Source: Glycomyces salinus
GTDB taxonomy: Bacteria; Actinomycetota; Actinomycetes; Mycobacteriales; Micromonosporaceae
Direction: 5' to 3'
DNA: 64,000 nt
Assembly (NCBI RefSeq): GCF_016428645.1
Contig: NZ_JAELXW010000034.1
Coordinates: 23,937-87,936, forward strand
Shown: positions 28,918-36,979 of the stretch, piece after piece
Numbering within the stretch: the first letter of the stretch is position 1
How the letters are laid out: each line of letters starts with the position of its first letter
Program-made: the position numbers and the translations under genes
The notes under the pieces: generated by a model
Databases searched by the model: none
What the model was told of the DNA's origin: nothing
The model's input: only the letters and a program-made list of their open reading frames with translations

Positions 28918-30005
28918 CCGACACTCCTCAAGGGGCCGCCGATGTCGCAGAGTACCGTCTCGCGGTCGAGAGGCACCTGGCCGACCTGCCCGAGCCGATC
29001 CGTGAGGACCTCCTCAACGGTCTAGAGGATCACCTGACCGAGGTCGCCGCCGATCGCGAACCCGGCACCACGCTCGAGGATCTGCTCGGTAGGCCCGAGG
29101 CGTACGCCCGTGAACTCCGCGAGACCGCAGAGATCGAGTCCGAGGGCCGCCGCGATGGGTTCTGGCGGTCCGTCCAGGCCGGCTTGGAGCCGTCGGTGAC
29201 GTGGATCCGAGCGAAGACCGAACAGTACACCGCCAGCGCCGGTGTCGGGGAGGCCGGAGAGTTCCGCAGGAAGCTGAAACCTGGCTGGTGGGTGCTGCGC
29301 GGCCTCGCCGCGGCGGCTCTGGTCTACTACTTGATCGCCGGTGGGGCGGTACTGGTCACCCTCCCGGTCCTGAGTGAGGGCATCGTCCAACTCCTGGTCT
29401 TCGCCGTCATGGCGCTGCCATTCGTGTGGCTCTCGCTTCGGCTCGGCGCGATGTCGGAACAGTGGGGAATCGGCCGTCGCCGGCTGGTGGCGCTCGGCGG
29501 AGTCGTTCTCGTTTGGCTGGGCCTGCTGCCGTACGCTACCTTGCCGAGCCTCTACGGTCCGGACTACGGCCAGTCTTTCGTCGCCGACTTCGAGGACCCG
29601 AACGAGGGCGTCACGAACATCTATCCCTATACCGAAGACGGTGAGCCGTTGGCCGGTGTCTACCTGTTCGACCAGGACGGGAACCCGCTGTGGATCGGCG
29701 ACCCCGACGCCTGCGACAGGCTGCACGAGGATCCTTTCGGGGCCGAAGGGTATTCCGATGAGGCGGTACCGACGCCGGACCCGTTGGAGGAGGGGTCCTA
29801 CGACGAGGCTGAGTACGGGTATCTCTATCCACTGTGTGACTCGGACCCGTGGCCGACCGATGAAGCGAGCGGGTTGCCGGTTCCGGAGGATTCCGGGGCC
29901 AGCGGGCCCACGGGCGAGCAGGCCACCGAGCCCGTCGATCCCGGCGGGGAGCAGTCCACCGCTCCGGCCGAGGACTCGACCCCCTCGCCTGAACCCACCG
30001 AGTAG
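28914..30005 (+). CDS. HAAS-domain membrane protein (PadR partner)
   Basis: 363 aa. The N-terminal ~80 residues form a HAAS signalling domain (VERHLADLPEPIREDLLNGL, with a helical hairpin). Three TM helices follow (~135-155, ~160-185, ~195-212). The extracellular ~150-residue tail is acidic, with three Cys and a low-complexity Ser/Thr/Pro/Glu end. HAAS domains couple membrane modules to PadR repressors. The tail domain is not recognised and may be the sensor part. Confidence 0.8.
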   Translation: MTDTPQGAADVAEYRLAVERHLADLPEPIREDLLNGLEDHLTEVAADREPGTTLEDLLGRPEAYARELRETAEIESEGRRDGFWRSVQAGLEPSVTWIRAKTEQYTASAGVGEAGEFRRKLKPGWWVLRGLAAAALVYYLIAGGAVLVTLPVLSEGIVQLLVFAVMALPFVWLSLRLGAMSEQWGIGRRRLVALGGVVLVWLGLLPYATLPSLYGPDYGQSFVADFEDPNEGVTNIYPYTEDGEPLAGVYLFDQDGNPLWIGDPDACDRLHEDPFGAEGYSDEAVPTPDPLEEGSYDEAEYGYLYPLCDSDPWPTDEASGLPVPEDSGASGPTGEQATEPVDPGGEQSTAPAEDSTPSPEPTE

Positions 30006-30069
30006 GGTCGCGCACCCAACGTCACGGCCTGCGATGCCGGTCGGGCCCGGATTCCCCGGTATGTGAGAT

Positions 30070-30290
30070 TGACCCCTGTAGACCTAGATTTAGAAAGGTC
30101 TGACTGGTCCGGGGGCCCGGCTCGGCCGAACGGGGGAGCTCTTCCCGGGGCGCGCCCCGGCGTCGGTCGCGAACAGCTCGATAGGACTGGTATCGGTCAA
30201 TAGTGGCAATTGGGGCAACCGATACCGGGTGAGAATGTGCCGTGTTCGGTCAACTACTCACGGGTAGGTCACCGTTATACAACGGCCTTA
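30070..30290 (+). ncRNA. Candidate c-di-AMP (ydaO/yuaA-type) riboswitch
   Basis: The ~295-nt gap before the SLT gene contains hallmarks of the actinobacterial ydaO aptamer: GCCGAACGGGGGAGC (30125-30139), GGGTGAGAAT (30228-30237), and a closing TCGGTCAACTACTCAC (30247-30262) similar to the family's CCGUCAGCUAACC. TGACC (30070 region) can pair with GGTCA (~30267-30271) as P1. In actinobacteria this riboswitch controls cell-wall lytic genes, exactly the product found here. Boundaries are approximate; matched from memory of the motif, not by covariance search. Confidence 0.6.
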
Positions 30291-30301
30291 GCCTGGCGCG
30301 A

Positions 30302-31018
30302 GTGCTTACCAAGCTGACCCACGCTAAGCACGCGGCCCCCGGCGTCATCCGGCGCTACGGCCGCGTCATCCGCAACCGCACCTTCGCCTCGATCGGCGCG
30401 GTCGTGGTTGCGACCTCGACGGCGACCACCGCCGGGGCCGCGATCACCCAGACCGACGACCGCAGCCAGGAGGAGGTGCTGGCCTCCGAAATTGTCGCGG
30501 AGGCTTCTGAGGCCGACTACCAGTGGCAGGACGTCCCGGAGATGGAGAGCATCCTGCCGGTCAAGGAGACCGGCGATGAGGAGGCCGCGCGCTCCGGCGC
30601 CGCCGAGGTCCCCGAGGTCGAGGAAGAGGAGGAGGAACCGGCAGAAGAGCCCGAGTCCGACTCCGGCTCCGGCTCGGACTCCGGCTCGATGGACATCGCC
30701 GCCGACTGCTCGTCGTACTCCGGCAACAAGGCCATCGGCTGCACGATGACCCTCGACGCCGGCTGGGGCCTGGGGGAGTTCTCCTGCCTGGAGTCCCTGT
30801 GGGACCGCGAGTCGGGTTGGAACGAGACGGCCTACAACTCCGGTTCGGGCGCCTACGGCATCCCCCAGTCCCTCCCGGGCGACAAGATGGCCTCCCACGG
30901 AAGCGACTGGGAGACCAACCCGGCCACCCAGATCGCCTGGGGACTCGACTACATCCAGGGCCGCTACGGCAGCCCGTGCGGGGCCTGGAACCACTCCGAA
31001 TCCAACGGTTGGTATTAG
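30302..31018 (+). CDS. Secreted SLT/lysozyme-like transglycosylase
   Basis: ~238 aa. Basic N-terminus and hydrophobic signal (~32-50, ending TAGAA). An acidic Glu/Ser linker (EEEEEEPAEEPESDSGSG) leads to a C-terminal lytic-transglycosylase-like domain (~150-238) with catalytic-type Glu in LWDRESGW, GAYGIPQS, and the terminal W-Y motif. I start at GTG 30302. The in-frame GTG at 30242 is unlikely because codons 30242-30301 include TTA, CTA, AGG and TCA, foreign to this genome, and fall inside the riboswitch. Cleaves peptidoglycan. Confidence 0.82.
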   Translation: MLTKLTHAKHAAPGVIRRYGRVIRNRTFASIGAVVVATSTATTAGAAITQTDDRSQEEVLASEIVAEASEADYQWQDVPEMESILPVKETGDEEAARSGAAEVPEVEEEEEEPAEEPESDSGSGSDSGSMDIAADCSSYSGNKAIGCTMTLDAGWGLGEFSCLESLWDRESGWNETAYNSGSGAYGIPQSLPGDKMASHGSDWETNPATQIAWGLDYIQGRYGSPCGAWNHSESNGWY

Positions 31019-31041
31019 AACCTGACCGTATTCAGACCCCA

Positions 31042-31069
31042 ACTGAATACTGGATACTGGATACTGGAT
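31042..31069 (+). repeat. Four tandem 7-mers ACTGGAT
   Basis: ACTGAAT then three copies of ACTGGAT, directly before the terminator of the SLT gene. Slippage-type microsatellite of no evident function. Confidence 0.9.
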
Positions 31070-31071
31070 AG

Positions 31072-31103
31072 CGAAGGGGCGGCGCCGAGGCGCCGCCCCT
31101 TCG
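31072..31103 (+). terminator. Terminator of the SLT gene
   Basis: CGAAGGGGCGGCGCC pairs with GGCGCCGCCCCTTCG (15 complementary positions, tiny loop). Confidence 0.8.
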
Positions 31104-31214
31104 TCATGGTTGTGGCCTGTGAGGCCCGTCGCCTTTCGGGCGATCGCGTGTCCGGCGGGGGATCACGGTCGTTGACGTATCGGAACCAGCGATCCGACTT
31201 CCCCCGGAGGCGTC

Positions 31215-32117
31215 ATGGCGGACGATTGGCATGAGAACATCGTCAACCTGATCCAAGACCAACCGAGATTCGCGGCCGAGCTTCTCAGAGCCGCCGATGG
31301 CGAAGACTACGGAGACATAGCCGTGTCGAATGCCGAACGGAGCGCCAACGCCCTCGGGTCGAAGGCGACCACCGAGCGCAGGGCCGACGCGGTCTCGGCA
31401 TTGACCCTGGAGTTCAGCGAGGTGGACCGGCTGCTGGTCATCACCGAGGTCCAGGGCAAGTGGAGCGAGGAGAAGAACCGGCGGCTGCTCGGGTATGTCT
31501 CGCGGGCCTTCGAGGACAATCCCGACAGCGAGGTCGAGCTGTTGATGATCTGCCGGACCGATGCTCTCGCCCGGAAGTTCAAGCAGGGAATCCGGGTCAA
31601 CCGTCGCTGGCAGCTCGCTCCGCTGACGCTCAGCCCGGGGGACCTTCTTCCGTACCGTGATCCGGACGATCCCGGAGCGACACCCGAGTCCGCGGTCCTG
31701 CGGGTGCTGCTCAACCCGAGTCCTGACGATCCCGAGTCGGTGATCAGAACCGTAGACGACTTGCTCGGTACTATTGAACCCGAGGTCGCAATCGACTACA
31801 TAAATATGATCGCGGATTGCCTAGACGAGAACGCACGAGTGATCCTGGAGAGCCTCATGAGGACCAAGCCGAGACCATACCGCTACCACAGCGAGTGGAC
31901 AGATCAGCTTCGCCGTGAGGGCCGCCAAGAGGGCCGCCAAGAGGGCCGACTCCAAGAGGCCCGGGAGGCGCTCGTCGATGTGTGCATTGCGCGGTCGATC
32001 GTCCTCGGGGAAGCCGAACGGGCGCTCATCGAGCAGTGCGGTGACCTCGACAGACTCCGTGAGTGGCGCAGCCGCGCACGCAGCGCGAAGCACCTGGCGG
32101 ACATCTTCGCCGTTTAG
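31215..32117 (+). CDS. Rpn-like PD-(D/E)XK nuclease family protein
   Basis: 300 aa. A predicted restriction-endonuclease-like core spans ~50-130, with the D...(x)n...EVQ motif (RRADAVSALTLEF and LLVITEVQGKW). A helical region follows. Near residue 237 there is the repeat RREGRQEGRQEGR, typical of the flexible arm of Rpn/YhgA-type proteins. Members behave as DNA nucleases with high-copy paralogues and have been linked to anti-phage activity. ATG at 31215 with CCGGAGG-type upstream sequence. It stands alone between a terminator and pncA-like gene. Confidence 0.72.
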   Translation: MADDWHENIVNLIQDQPRFAAELLRAADGEDYGDIAVSNAERSANALGSKATTERRADAVSALTLEFSEVDRLLVITEVQGKWSEEKNRRLLGYVSRAFEDNPDSEVELLMICRTDALARKFKQGIRVNRRWQLAPLTLSPGDLLPYRDPDDPGATPESAVLRVLLNPSPDDPESVIRTVDDLLGTIEPEVAIDYINMIADCLDENARVILESLMRTKPRPYRYHSEWTDQLRREGRQEGRQEGRLQEAREALVDVCIARSIVLGEAERALIEQCGDLDRLREWRSRARSAKHLADIFAV

Positions 32118-32139
32118 CTCGGCTCGGACCGGTGCCGAG

Positions 32140-32706
32140 TCAGGCGTCGATGACCTCGATGCCCGCGGTTCGCAGTTCGTCCACGGCGGCCTCGTCGCCG
32201 CCGGGATGGGCGTGGACGAAGGCCGACGCGCCCAGGTCCAGTCGCGCACGGTAGCCGAGGCGGCGGGCATCGCGGGCGGTCGCCGCCACGCACACGTCGG
32301 CGGCCAGGCCCACCGCGGTCACCTCCCCGACCCCGGCCTCGGCGAGGAGGCCGGCCAGGTCGCTGAGGCCGCCCGCACCGGGCTGCCCCCGGTCGGGCGA
32401 GGACGGCAGCAGGACGAACCCTGAGAAGCCGCCGCCGCGCCCCGGACCCTTGGACACGACCGTGCCGCGCACGTCCAGGTCGGGATGCAGCTCGGTCTGG
32501 CCGTCCGGGTCGCCGTCGGGCAGTTCGACCGGCCCGAAGTCCCGGGTGTAGAAGACCGGCGAGCCGGCCTCGACGGCCTCGGCCACGCGCCGGTTGACCG
32601 CCTTGACCACCTCGTCGGCACCCGCGACGGCCAGGAGGCCGTCCGGATCGATGAAGGCCCGCTGCATGTCGACGACGATGAGAGCGCTGGAGCCGGGGGA
32701 AACCAT
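32140..32706 (-). CDS. Isochorismatase-family amidase, probable nicotinamidase
   Basis: 188 aa. The catalytic triad is visible: Asp in LIVVDMQRAF (Asp13), Lys in VVSKGPG, Cys in LAADVCVAATA. The SKG and DVC-xx-TA pattern and an Asp/His-rich site favour nicotinamidase (PncA, nicotinamide to nicotinate in NAD salvage). GGAGA is 5 nt upstream of the ATG. It is 71 nt downstream of the NurA-like gene on the same strand. Confidence 0.85.
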   Translation of the reverse strand: MVSPGSSALIVVDMQRAFIDPDGLLAVAGADEVVKAVNRRVAEAVEAGSPVFYTRDFGPVELPDGDPDGQTELHPDLDVRGTVVSKGPGRGGGFSGFVLLPSSPDRGQPGAGGLSDLAGLLAEAGVGEVTAVGLAADVCVAATARDARRLGYRARLDLGASAFVHAHPGGDEAAVDELRTAGIEVIDA

Positions 32707-32777
32707 GGCTTCTCCAATCCTGTTGCGGGCAACGGCATCCCCGATCATTCCCGAACAGGCCCCGGCCCGCAAGCACC

Positions 32778-33683
32778 TCAGTAGGCCGCGGAGCGGATCC
32801 CTCGCAGCAGCAGGCGGGTGTCGCCGAGCATGCGTTTGAGGCGGCGCTCCAGACCGGCGATCGGGGTGAGGTTCTGCGGGGCGCGGGCGTCCTTGTGCGC
32901 GGCCGAGCCCAGCGGCGGCAGCGCCTGCGCTGTAGCGTCGGCCAGCAGCACGGCCTCGTCCTCGGTCAGGCTGTCGGAGGCCTCCAGGCGCGCCACCCCG
33001 GCCCAGCCGCGCGAGCGGGTGCCCGGCAGCCGCAGATACCACGAATAGCGCGGCCAGCCCGCCATCAGGTGGAACACCGGGGTGCGCTGGCCCGGCTTCA
33101 GCCGCTCGATCACCGCGTTGAGGTCGCCCCGCAGGTAGGAGCGGTGGTGGCTCTTGATGTAGCCCACCGAGTTCGGCAGCTCCTTGTGTCCGCGCAGCGG
33201 ACCGTCCAGGACCGCCAGCTCGGCCTCCGCCGCGACCTGGGCGGCGACCTTCGCTTCGAGCCTGGCCATCTCCATCTGGCTCGCGGCCACCAGATCGGCG
33301 GGATCGGCAGCCTCGACCCTGTGGAACGGGTAGCGGCCGAAATCGGCCTCGGGGTCGACCGTCGCGAACAGGCCCCGCTCGACCGCCGCCTCGGTGACCG
33401 CCGAGGCCGGGCGGTCCAGATCGCAGAGCACGGCCCCGGCCGCCCACGAGACGCACAGCCCCGGCCAGCGCCCGGACTCGTCGAGCAGTTCGACCCGGGC
33501 GTCGATGCGCCGCACGCCGTCGATCAGCAGCAGCCGCGTCGGGCCCGAGGCGGGCGCGTCGATCGGGGCCCACTGCTCGGCCGAGAGCTCGACGTCCGTC
33601 CTGACCTCCGCCACGCTCGACCGGGAGGGGGACTCGGAGTTGTCGGCGAAGGACGGATCCCAGGCGTCGACGGTGATCTGCAT
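32778..33683 (-). CDS. NurA-like nuclease
   Basis: 301 aa. NurA-domain landmarks are visible: LLLIDGVRR with Asp55-Gly56, the second acidic motif VLDGPLRG with Asp160, GYIKSHHRSYL with a basic residue (~174), and a C-terminal conserved block (VFHLMAGWPRYSWYLRLPG). NurA is a 5'-3' ssDNA/dsDNA nuclease that works with the HerA hexameric translocase. SbcC, SbcD and a HerA-like ATPase lie within 7 kb on the same strand, which strongly supports the call. No known bacterial gene name was applied because the family was assigned by motif recall only. Confidence 0.72.
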   Translation of the reverse strand: MQITVDAWDPSFADNSESPSRSSVAEVRTDVELSAEQWAPIDAPASGPTRLLLIDGVRRIDARVELLDESGRWPGLCVSWAAGAVLCDLDRPASAVTEAAVERGLFATVDPEADFGRYPFHRVEAADPADLVAASQMEMARLEAKVAAQVAAEAELAVLDGPLRGHKELPNSVGYIKSHHRSYLRGDLNAVIERLKPGQRTPVFHLMAGWPRYSWYLRLPGTRSRGWAGVARLEASDSLTEDEAVLLADATAQALPPLGSAAHKDARAPQNLTPIAGLERRLKRMLGDTRLLLRGIRSAAY

Positions 33684-33778
33684 GGGATTCAGCCTATCCG
33701 TCGTTCGCCTGACTTTCGAGACGCTCGACGCGGACGCATAGGATCGCCCCGGACGAACCATGCGTCGAAGGGACCGGT

Positions 33779-34519
33779 ATGAGTGACGATCGGGTGCGGT
33801 ACCTCCCAGTGACGGTGGAGGGCCGGACGGCGTGCTACCTGTACGTCTCGTCGGGTTCGGATCGGCTCGGCACCCTCGACGCCTCAGGGCAGTTGGACCC
33901 CGAGTTCGTCAGGGACGCCGCACGGCACTGGCAGAGGATGGCGGTCGCCTACAGAGACCGCGGGCTCGGACCGGAACAGGCGTTGGAACACGCACGTCGG
34001 GAACCCGAGACCGAACTGGGCGGGCGCGTACCCCAGGGCGCCGTCATCGCCGAGGCCGAGGACTTCAGTCGGCTGTTCTCGATCGCGCAGCCCGACCACG
34101 ATCCGAACAGTCCGTACCGGCAGGCGGTATGGGACACGATGCACGTCCAACGGCCCCACTTCACCCCGCTCGTTTCGGTGCCCATGTGGGAGATCTATGC
34201 TCCGAACTCCCAGGACACGGTCCGCTGCCTTCCGGTGCGGGTGGGTGACAAGGTCGCCGGATTCGTCTGGGCGGCCCTCCACGAAGAGGCCGCCGGGTTC
34301 GTGCGGCGTGTCAGCGCGCATCCTGAGTGCGACATCGCCGAGGGCTGGTGGCTGCGGGAGATCCGCCGGCTCCACATGCACGGCTACAGTGCGCTGGAAG
34401 CCCTGCGTGCGCGGGTGGGACTGCCGGAGCATCCCAAGGGCGGGCGCATCGAAGCCGGTGAACCCGAGTCGCAGGTCGAGGGGAGCCAGGGCGTCCGCGA
34501 TCTGGCACAGGCCGAATAG
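33779..34519 (+). CDS. Unknown protein with two internal repeats
   Basis: 246 aa, no recognised family. Residues ~6-88 and ~146-230 look like duplicated ~80-residue domains. Both open VR(Y/C)LPV(T/R)V and then an Ala-rich strand, continue with an acidic helix containing Trp, reach GxxxxxALEHARRE / GYSALEALRARVG, and end GGR(V/I). An aromatic-rich linker (WDTMHVQRPHFTP) joins them. It runs opposite to the nuclease cluster and separates nurA from sbcC. No signal peptide or TM segment. Confidence 0.75.
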   Translation: MSDDRVRYLPVTVEGRTACYLYVSSGSDRLGTLDASGQLDPEFVRDAARHWQRMAVAYRDRGLGPEQALEHARREPETELGGRVPQGAVIAEAEDFSRLFSIAQPDHDPNSPYRQAVWDTMHVQRPHFTPLVSVPMWEIYAPNSQDTVRCLPVRVGDKVAGFVWAALHEEAAGFVRRVSAHPECDIAEGWWLREIRRLHMHGYSALEALRARVGLPEHPKGGRIEAGEPESQVEGSQGVRDLAQAE

Positions 34520-34546
34520 CGCCCCTGAGCTCGGACCCGGCGGCGG

Positions 34547-36979
34547 TCAGCTCAAGGTCTTCTCGACCCGGGAGCTCTTGGCGTCCTTGGTGATCCGGAA
34601 CCGCACCGGCACCCGCTCGGCCAGGTCCGCCACGTGGGTGACCAGGCCGACCGTCCGGTGGCTCGAGATCGTCAGCGCCTCCAGCGTGGTCGCCACGGCG
34701 TCGAGGGTCTCGGGGTCGAGCGTCCCGAAGCCCTCGTCGAGGATGATCGACTCCAGGCACGCCCCGTCCCTGGACAGGCTCGCCAACTGGTCGCTCAGCG
34801 CCAGCGCCAGCGACAGGGAGGCCGCGAAGGTCTCCCCGCCCGACAGGCTCCGGGCCGGGCGCGCCATGTCGGCGTCGTGGTGGTCGACCACCCAGAAGTC
34901 CTGGTCGCGGTAGATCAGGTCGTACTGGCCCCCGGTGATCCGGTTGAGCATCACCGTCGCCCCGGTCACCAGCTCGTCCAGCGCCTCGCTCAGCAGCCAC
35001 TCCATGAACCGCCGCGCCTCCAGGTGCTTGGCCAGCTCCTTGGCGACCTCGGCCTCGTGCGCGAAGCGGCGCGACTCGGCCTCCAGGTCCACCCGGCGGC
35101 TCCGGGACTCGTGCAGGCGCGCCGACCGGGCCCGCGCCGACTCGACCGCCGCGGCGTGCGCGGCCACGTAGTCGCCGCCGGATCCGGTCGCGGGAGCGGC
35201 CACCTCGAGCTCGGCCATCGCCGCCAGCAGCTCGGCGCGCAGGGTCGCCGCCCGACCGTCGAGCCCGTCCAGCTCGGTCCGGGCCGCCTCCCGCTCGCTC
35301 CCGGCCTTGGCCAGGGCCCCGGCCGCCCACTCGACCAGGTGGGTCCAACTGGCGGCCAGGTCGTCGCCGCCCGGCGGCGGAGCCAGCGACGCGACCTGGT
35401 CGCGGGCGTGGTTGAACTCCCGCCACCCCCGCTGCTGGCGCTCCTCGGCCGCCGCCTTGCGCTTCTCGGCCTCCCGCAGCGCCCGCCGCGCGGCCTTGAG
35501 CGCGGTGGAGGTGCCGTTGAGCAACTGCTTGGCCTCGGCCGCCGAGGAGCGCTTGGCGCGCAGCGCCTCCGGTTCGGCGACGCCCTCCAGCTTCTTGGTC
35601 AGGCGCCGCTTCGTCAGGTCCAGGTCGGTCAGGCGCTCCTCGTAGGACTCCAGCTTCGCCTGGAGCGCGGCCACGCTCGCCTGGGCTTCCTTGTACTCGG
35701 CGGTCGCCTGCGAGGACGCCTGCTGGGCCTCCTGCAAGGCCGCCGAGACGTCCCGGTCCGGCAGGTCGTCGACCGGCCGGTCGCACACCGGGCAGTCGTC
35801 GCCCTCCTCGAGGTCGGCCCGCAGCGTCTCGGCCAGTTCGGCCATCCGGATCTTGTGGAGGGCCGCGTGCCGGATCTCGACCTCCTCGGCCGCCGCACCC
35901 TCCAGCTCCTTGGCCTCCTCGTACTGGTGCTTGAGCTCCTCGGTCAGTTCCCTGCCGGTCTTCAGGCTCGCCTCGGTCTCGGTCAGCTCGGCCCAGGCCG
36001 CCAGTTGCCGCTCGATGAGCCCGGAGTCGAGGCCGTCGAGCTCGGCGCGGAGCCGCTCGTCCTCGGCCTCGGTGGACTCGACCTCCCGGGCCTTCTCGGC
36101 GACCTTGGCGGCGGCCTCGGCCACCTGGGCGGCGACGTCGTCGACCCCGTCGGGCCGCTTGATGTAGGTCAGGGACGCCAGGTGCGCCTCGGCCTCGGCC
36201 AGGCGGCGGCGCGCGGCCTCGACGGCCGCGTCGAGCCCGTCGAGCGCCCCGGCCTTGTCCCGCACCGGCTCGGTCAGCTTCTCGAGCTTCTCGACCCGCT
36301 CGGCCGCGTCGCCCAGCTCCTGGTCGGTGACCGGTTCGACCTTCGCCAGCTGCGCCTCCAGAGTCTGCTGGGCGGTGGCCGCGGTGTCCCGGCGGGAACC
36401 GGCCAGTTGCTGGACGCGCCGGTAGACGCTGTGCCCCAGCAGGTTCTCCAGGATCTTGCGCCGGTCGGCCGCCGAGGCGTGCAGGAACTCGGCGAACTCG
36501 CCCTGCGGCAGCAGCACGCACTTGGTGAACTGCTCGAACGGCAGCCCGATGACCCGCTCGGCCGCGGCGCTGACCTCGCTGGGGCTGCCCGCCAGCGGCT
36601 TGCCCAGGCCCTCCAGCAGCTCGGTGTCGTCGGCGGGGTCGACCCCGGCCGGCAGCTGCTCGAGCGCGGCCGTGGAGGTCTTGACCTTGCCGTTCTTGTC
36701 GCGGCGCAGGATCCGCGTGGCCACGTAGTGGGTTCCGGCGGCGGCGAAGACCAGCCGCACCCGGCCCTCGACGGCCGAGGGCGCGAGCGCGTTCTGGGTG
36801 GAGTTGATGCGCCAGCGCGGCGTGCGCCCGTAGAGCGCGAAGCACATCGCGTCCAGCACAGTGGACTTGCCCGCGCCGGTCGGGCCGGTCAGCGCGAAGA
36901 AGTCGACGTCGGTGAAGTCGAGCGTGGAGGCCTCGGCGTAGGAGCCGTAGCCCTGCATGTCGAGCCGGATGGGTCGCAT
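34547..36979 (-). CDS. sbcC: Exonuclease subunit SbcC (Rad50-like)
   Basis: 810 aa. ATPase arm of the SbcCD (Rad50-Mre11) end-processing nuclease. Walker A GPTGAGKST at 32-40, Q-loop LLPQGEF near 150, long coiled coils (~180-390 and ~410-680) and zinc hook CPVC at 396-399. ABC signature LSGGE at ~714-718 and Walker B IILDEGFG near 748. Coiled coils are short compared with E. coli SbcC (~1050 aa) but normal for actinobacteria. Start overlaps the sbcD stop by one base (TGATG). Confidence 0.96.
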   Translation of the reverse strand: MRPIRLDMQGYGSYAEASTLDFTDVDFFALTGPTGAGKSTVLDAMCFALYGRTPRWRINSTQNALAPSAVEGRVRLVFAAAGTHYVATRILRRDKNGKVKTSTAALEQLPAGVDPADDTELLEGLGKPLAGSPSEVSAAAERVIGLPFEQFTKCVLLPQGEFAEFLHASAADRRKILENLLGHSVYRRVQQLAGSRRDTAATAQQTLEAQLAKVEPVTDQELGDAAERVEKLEKLTEPVRDKAGALDGLDAAVEAARRRLAEAEAHLASLTYIKRPDGVDDVAAQVAEAAAKVAEKAREVESTEAEDERLRAELDGLDSGLIERQLAAWAELTETEASLKTGRELTEELKHQYEEAKELEGAAAEEVEIRHAALHKIRMAELAETLRADLEEGDDCPVCDRPVDDLPDRDVSAALQEAQQASSQATAEYKEAQASVAALQAKLESYEERLTDLDLTKRRLTKKLEGVAEPEALRAKRSSAAEAKQLLNGTSTALKAARRALREAEKRKAAAEERQQRGWREFNHARDQVASLAPPPGGDDLAASWTHLVEWAAGALAKAGSEREAARTELDGLDGRAATLRAELLAAMAELEVAAPATGSGGDYVAAHAAAVESARARSARLHESRSRRVDLEAESRRFAHEAEVAKELAKHLEARRFMEWLLSEALDELVTGATVMLNRITGGQYDLIYRDQDFWVVDHHDADMARPARSLSGGETFAASLSLALALSDQLASLSRDGACLESIILDEGFGTLDPETLDAVATTLEALTISSHRTVGLVTHVADLAERVPVRFRITKDAKSSRVEKTLS

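Noticed and set aside
30242..30301. Upstream GTG start for the SLT gene
   Set aside because: Falls in the candidate riboswitch; codons are atypical for the genome. The GGGTGAG upstream is better read as riboswitch motif than Shine-Dalgarno.
31042..31069. 7-mer tandem repeat as a CRISPR or regulatory iteron
   Set aside because: Too short, no spacers, located just before a terminator.
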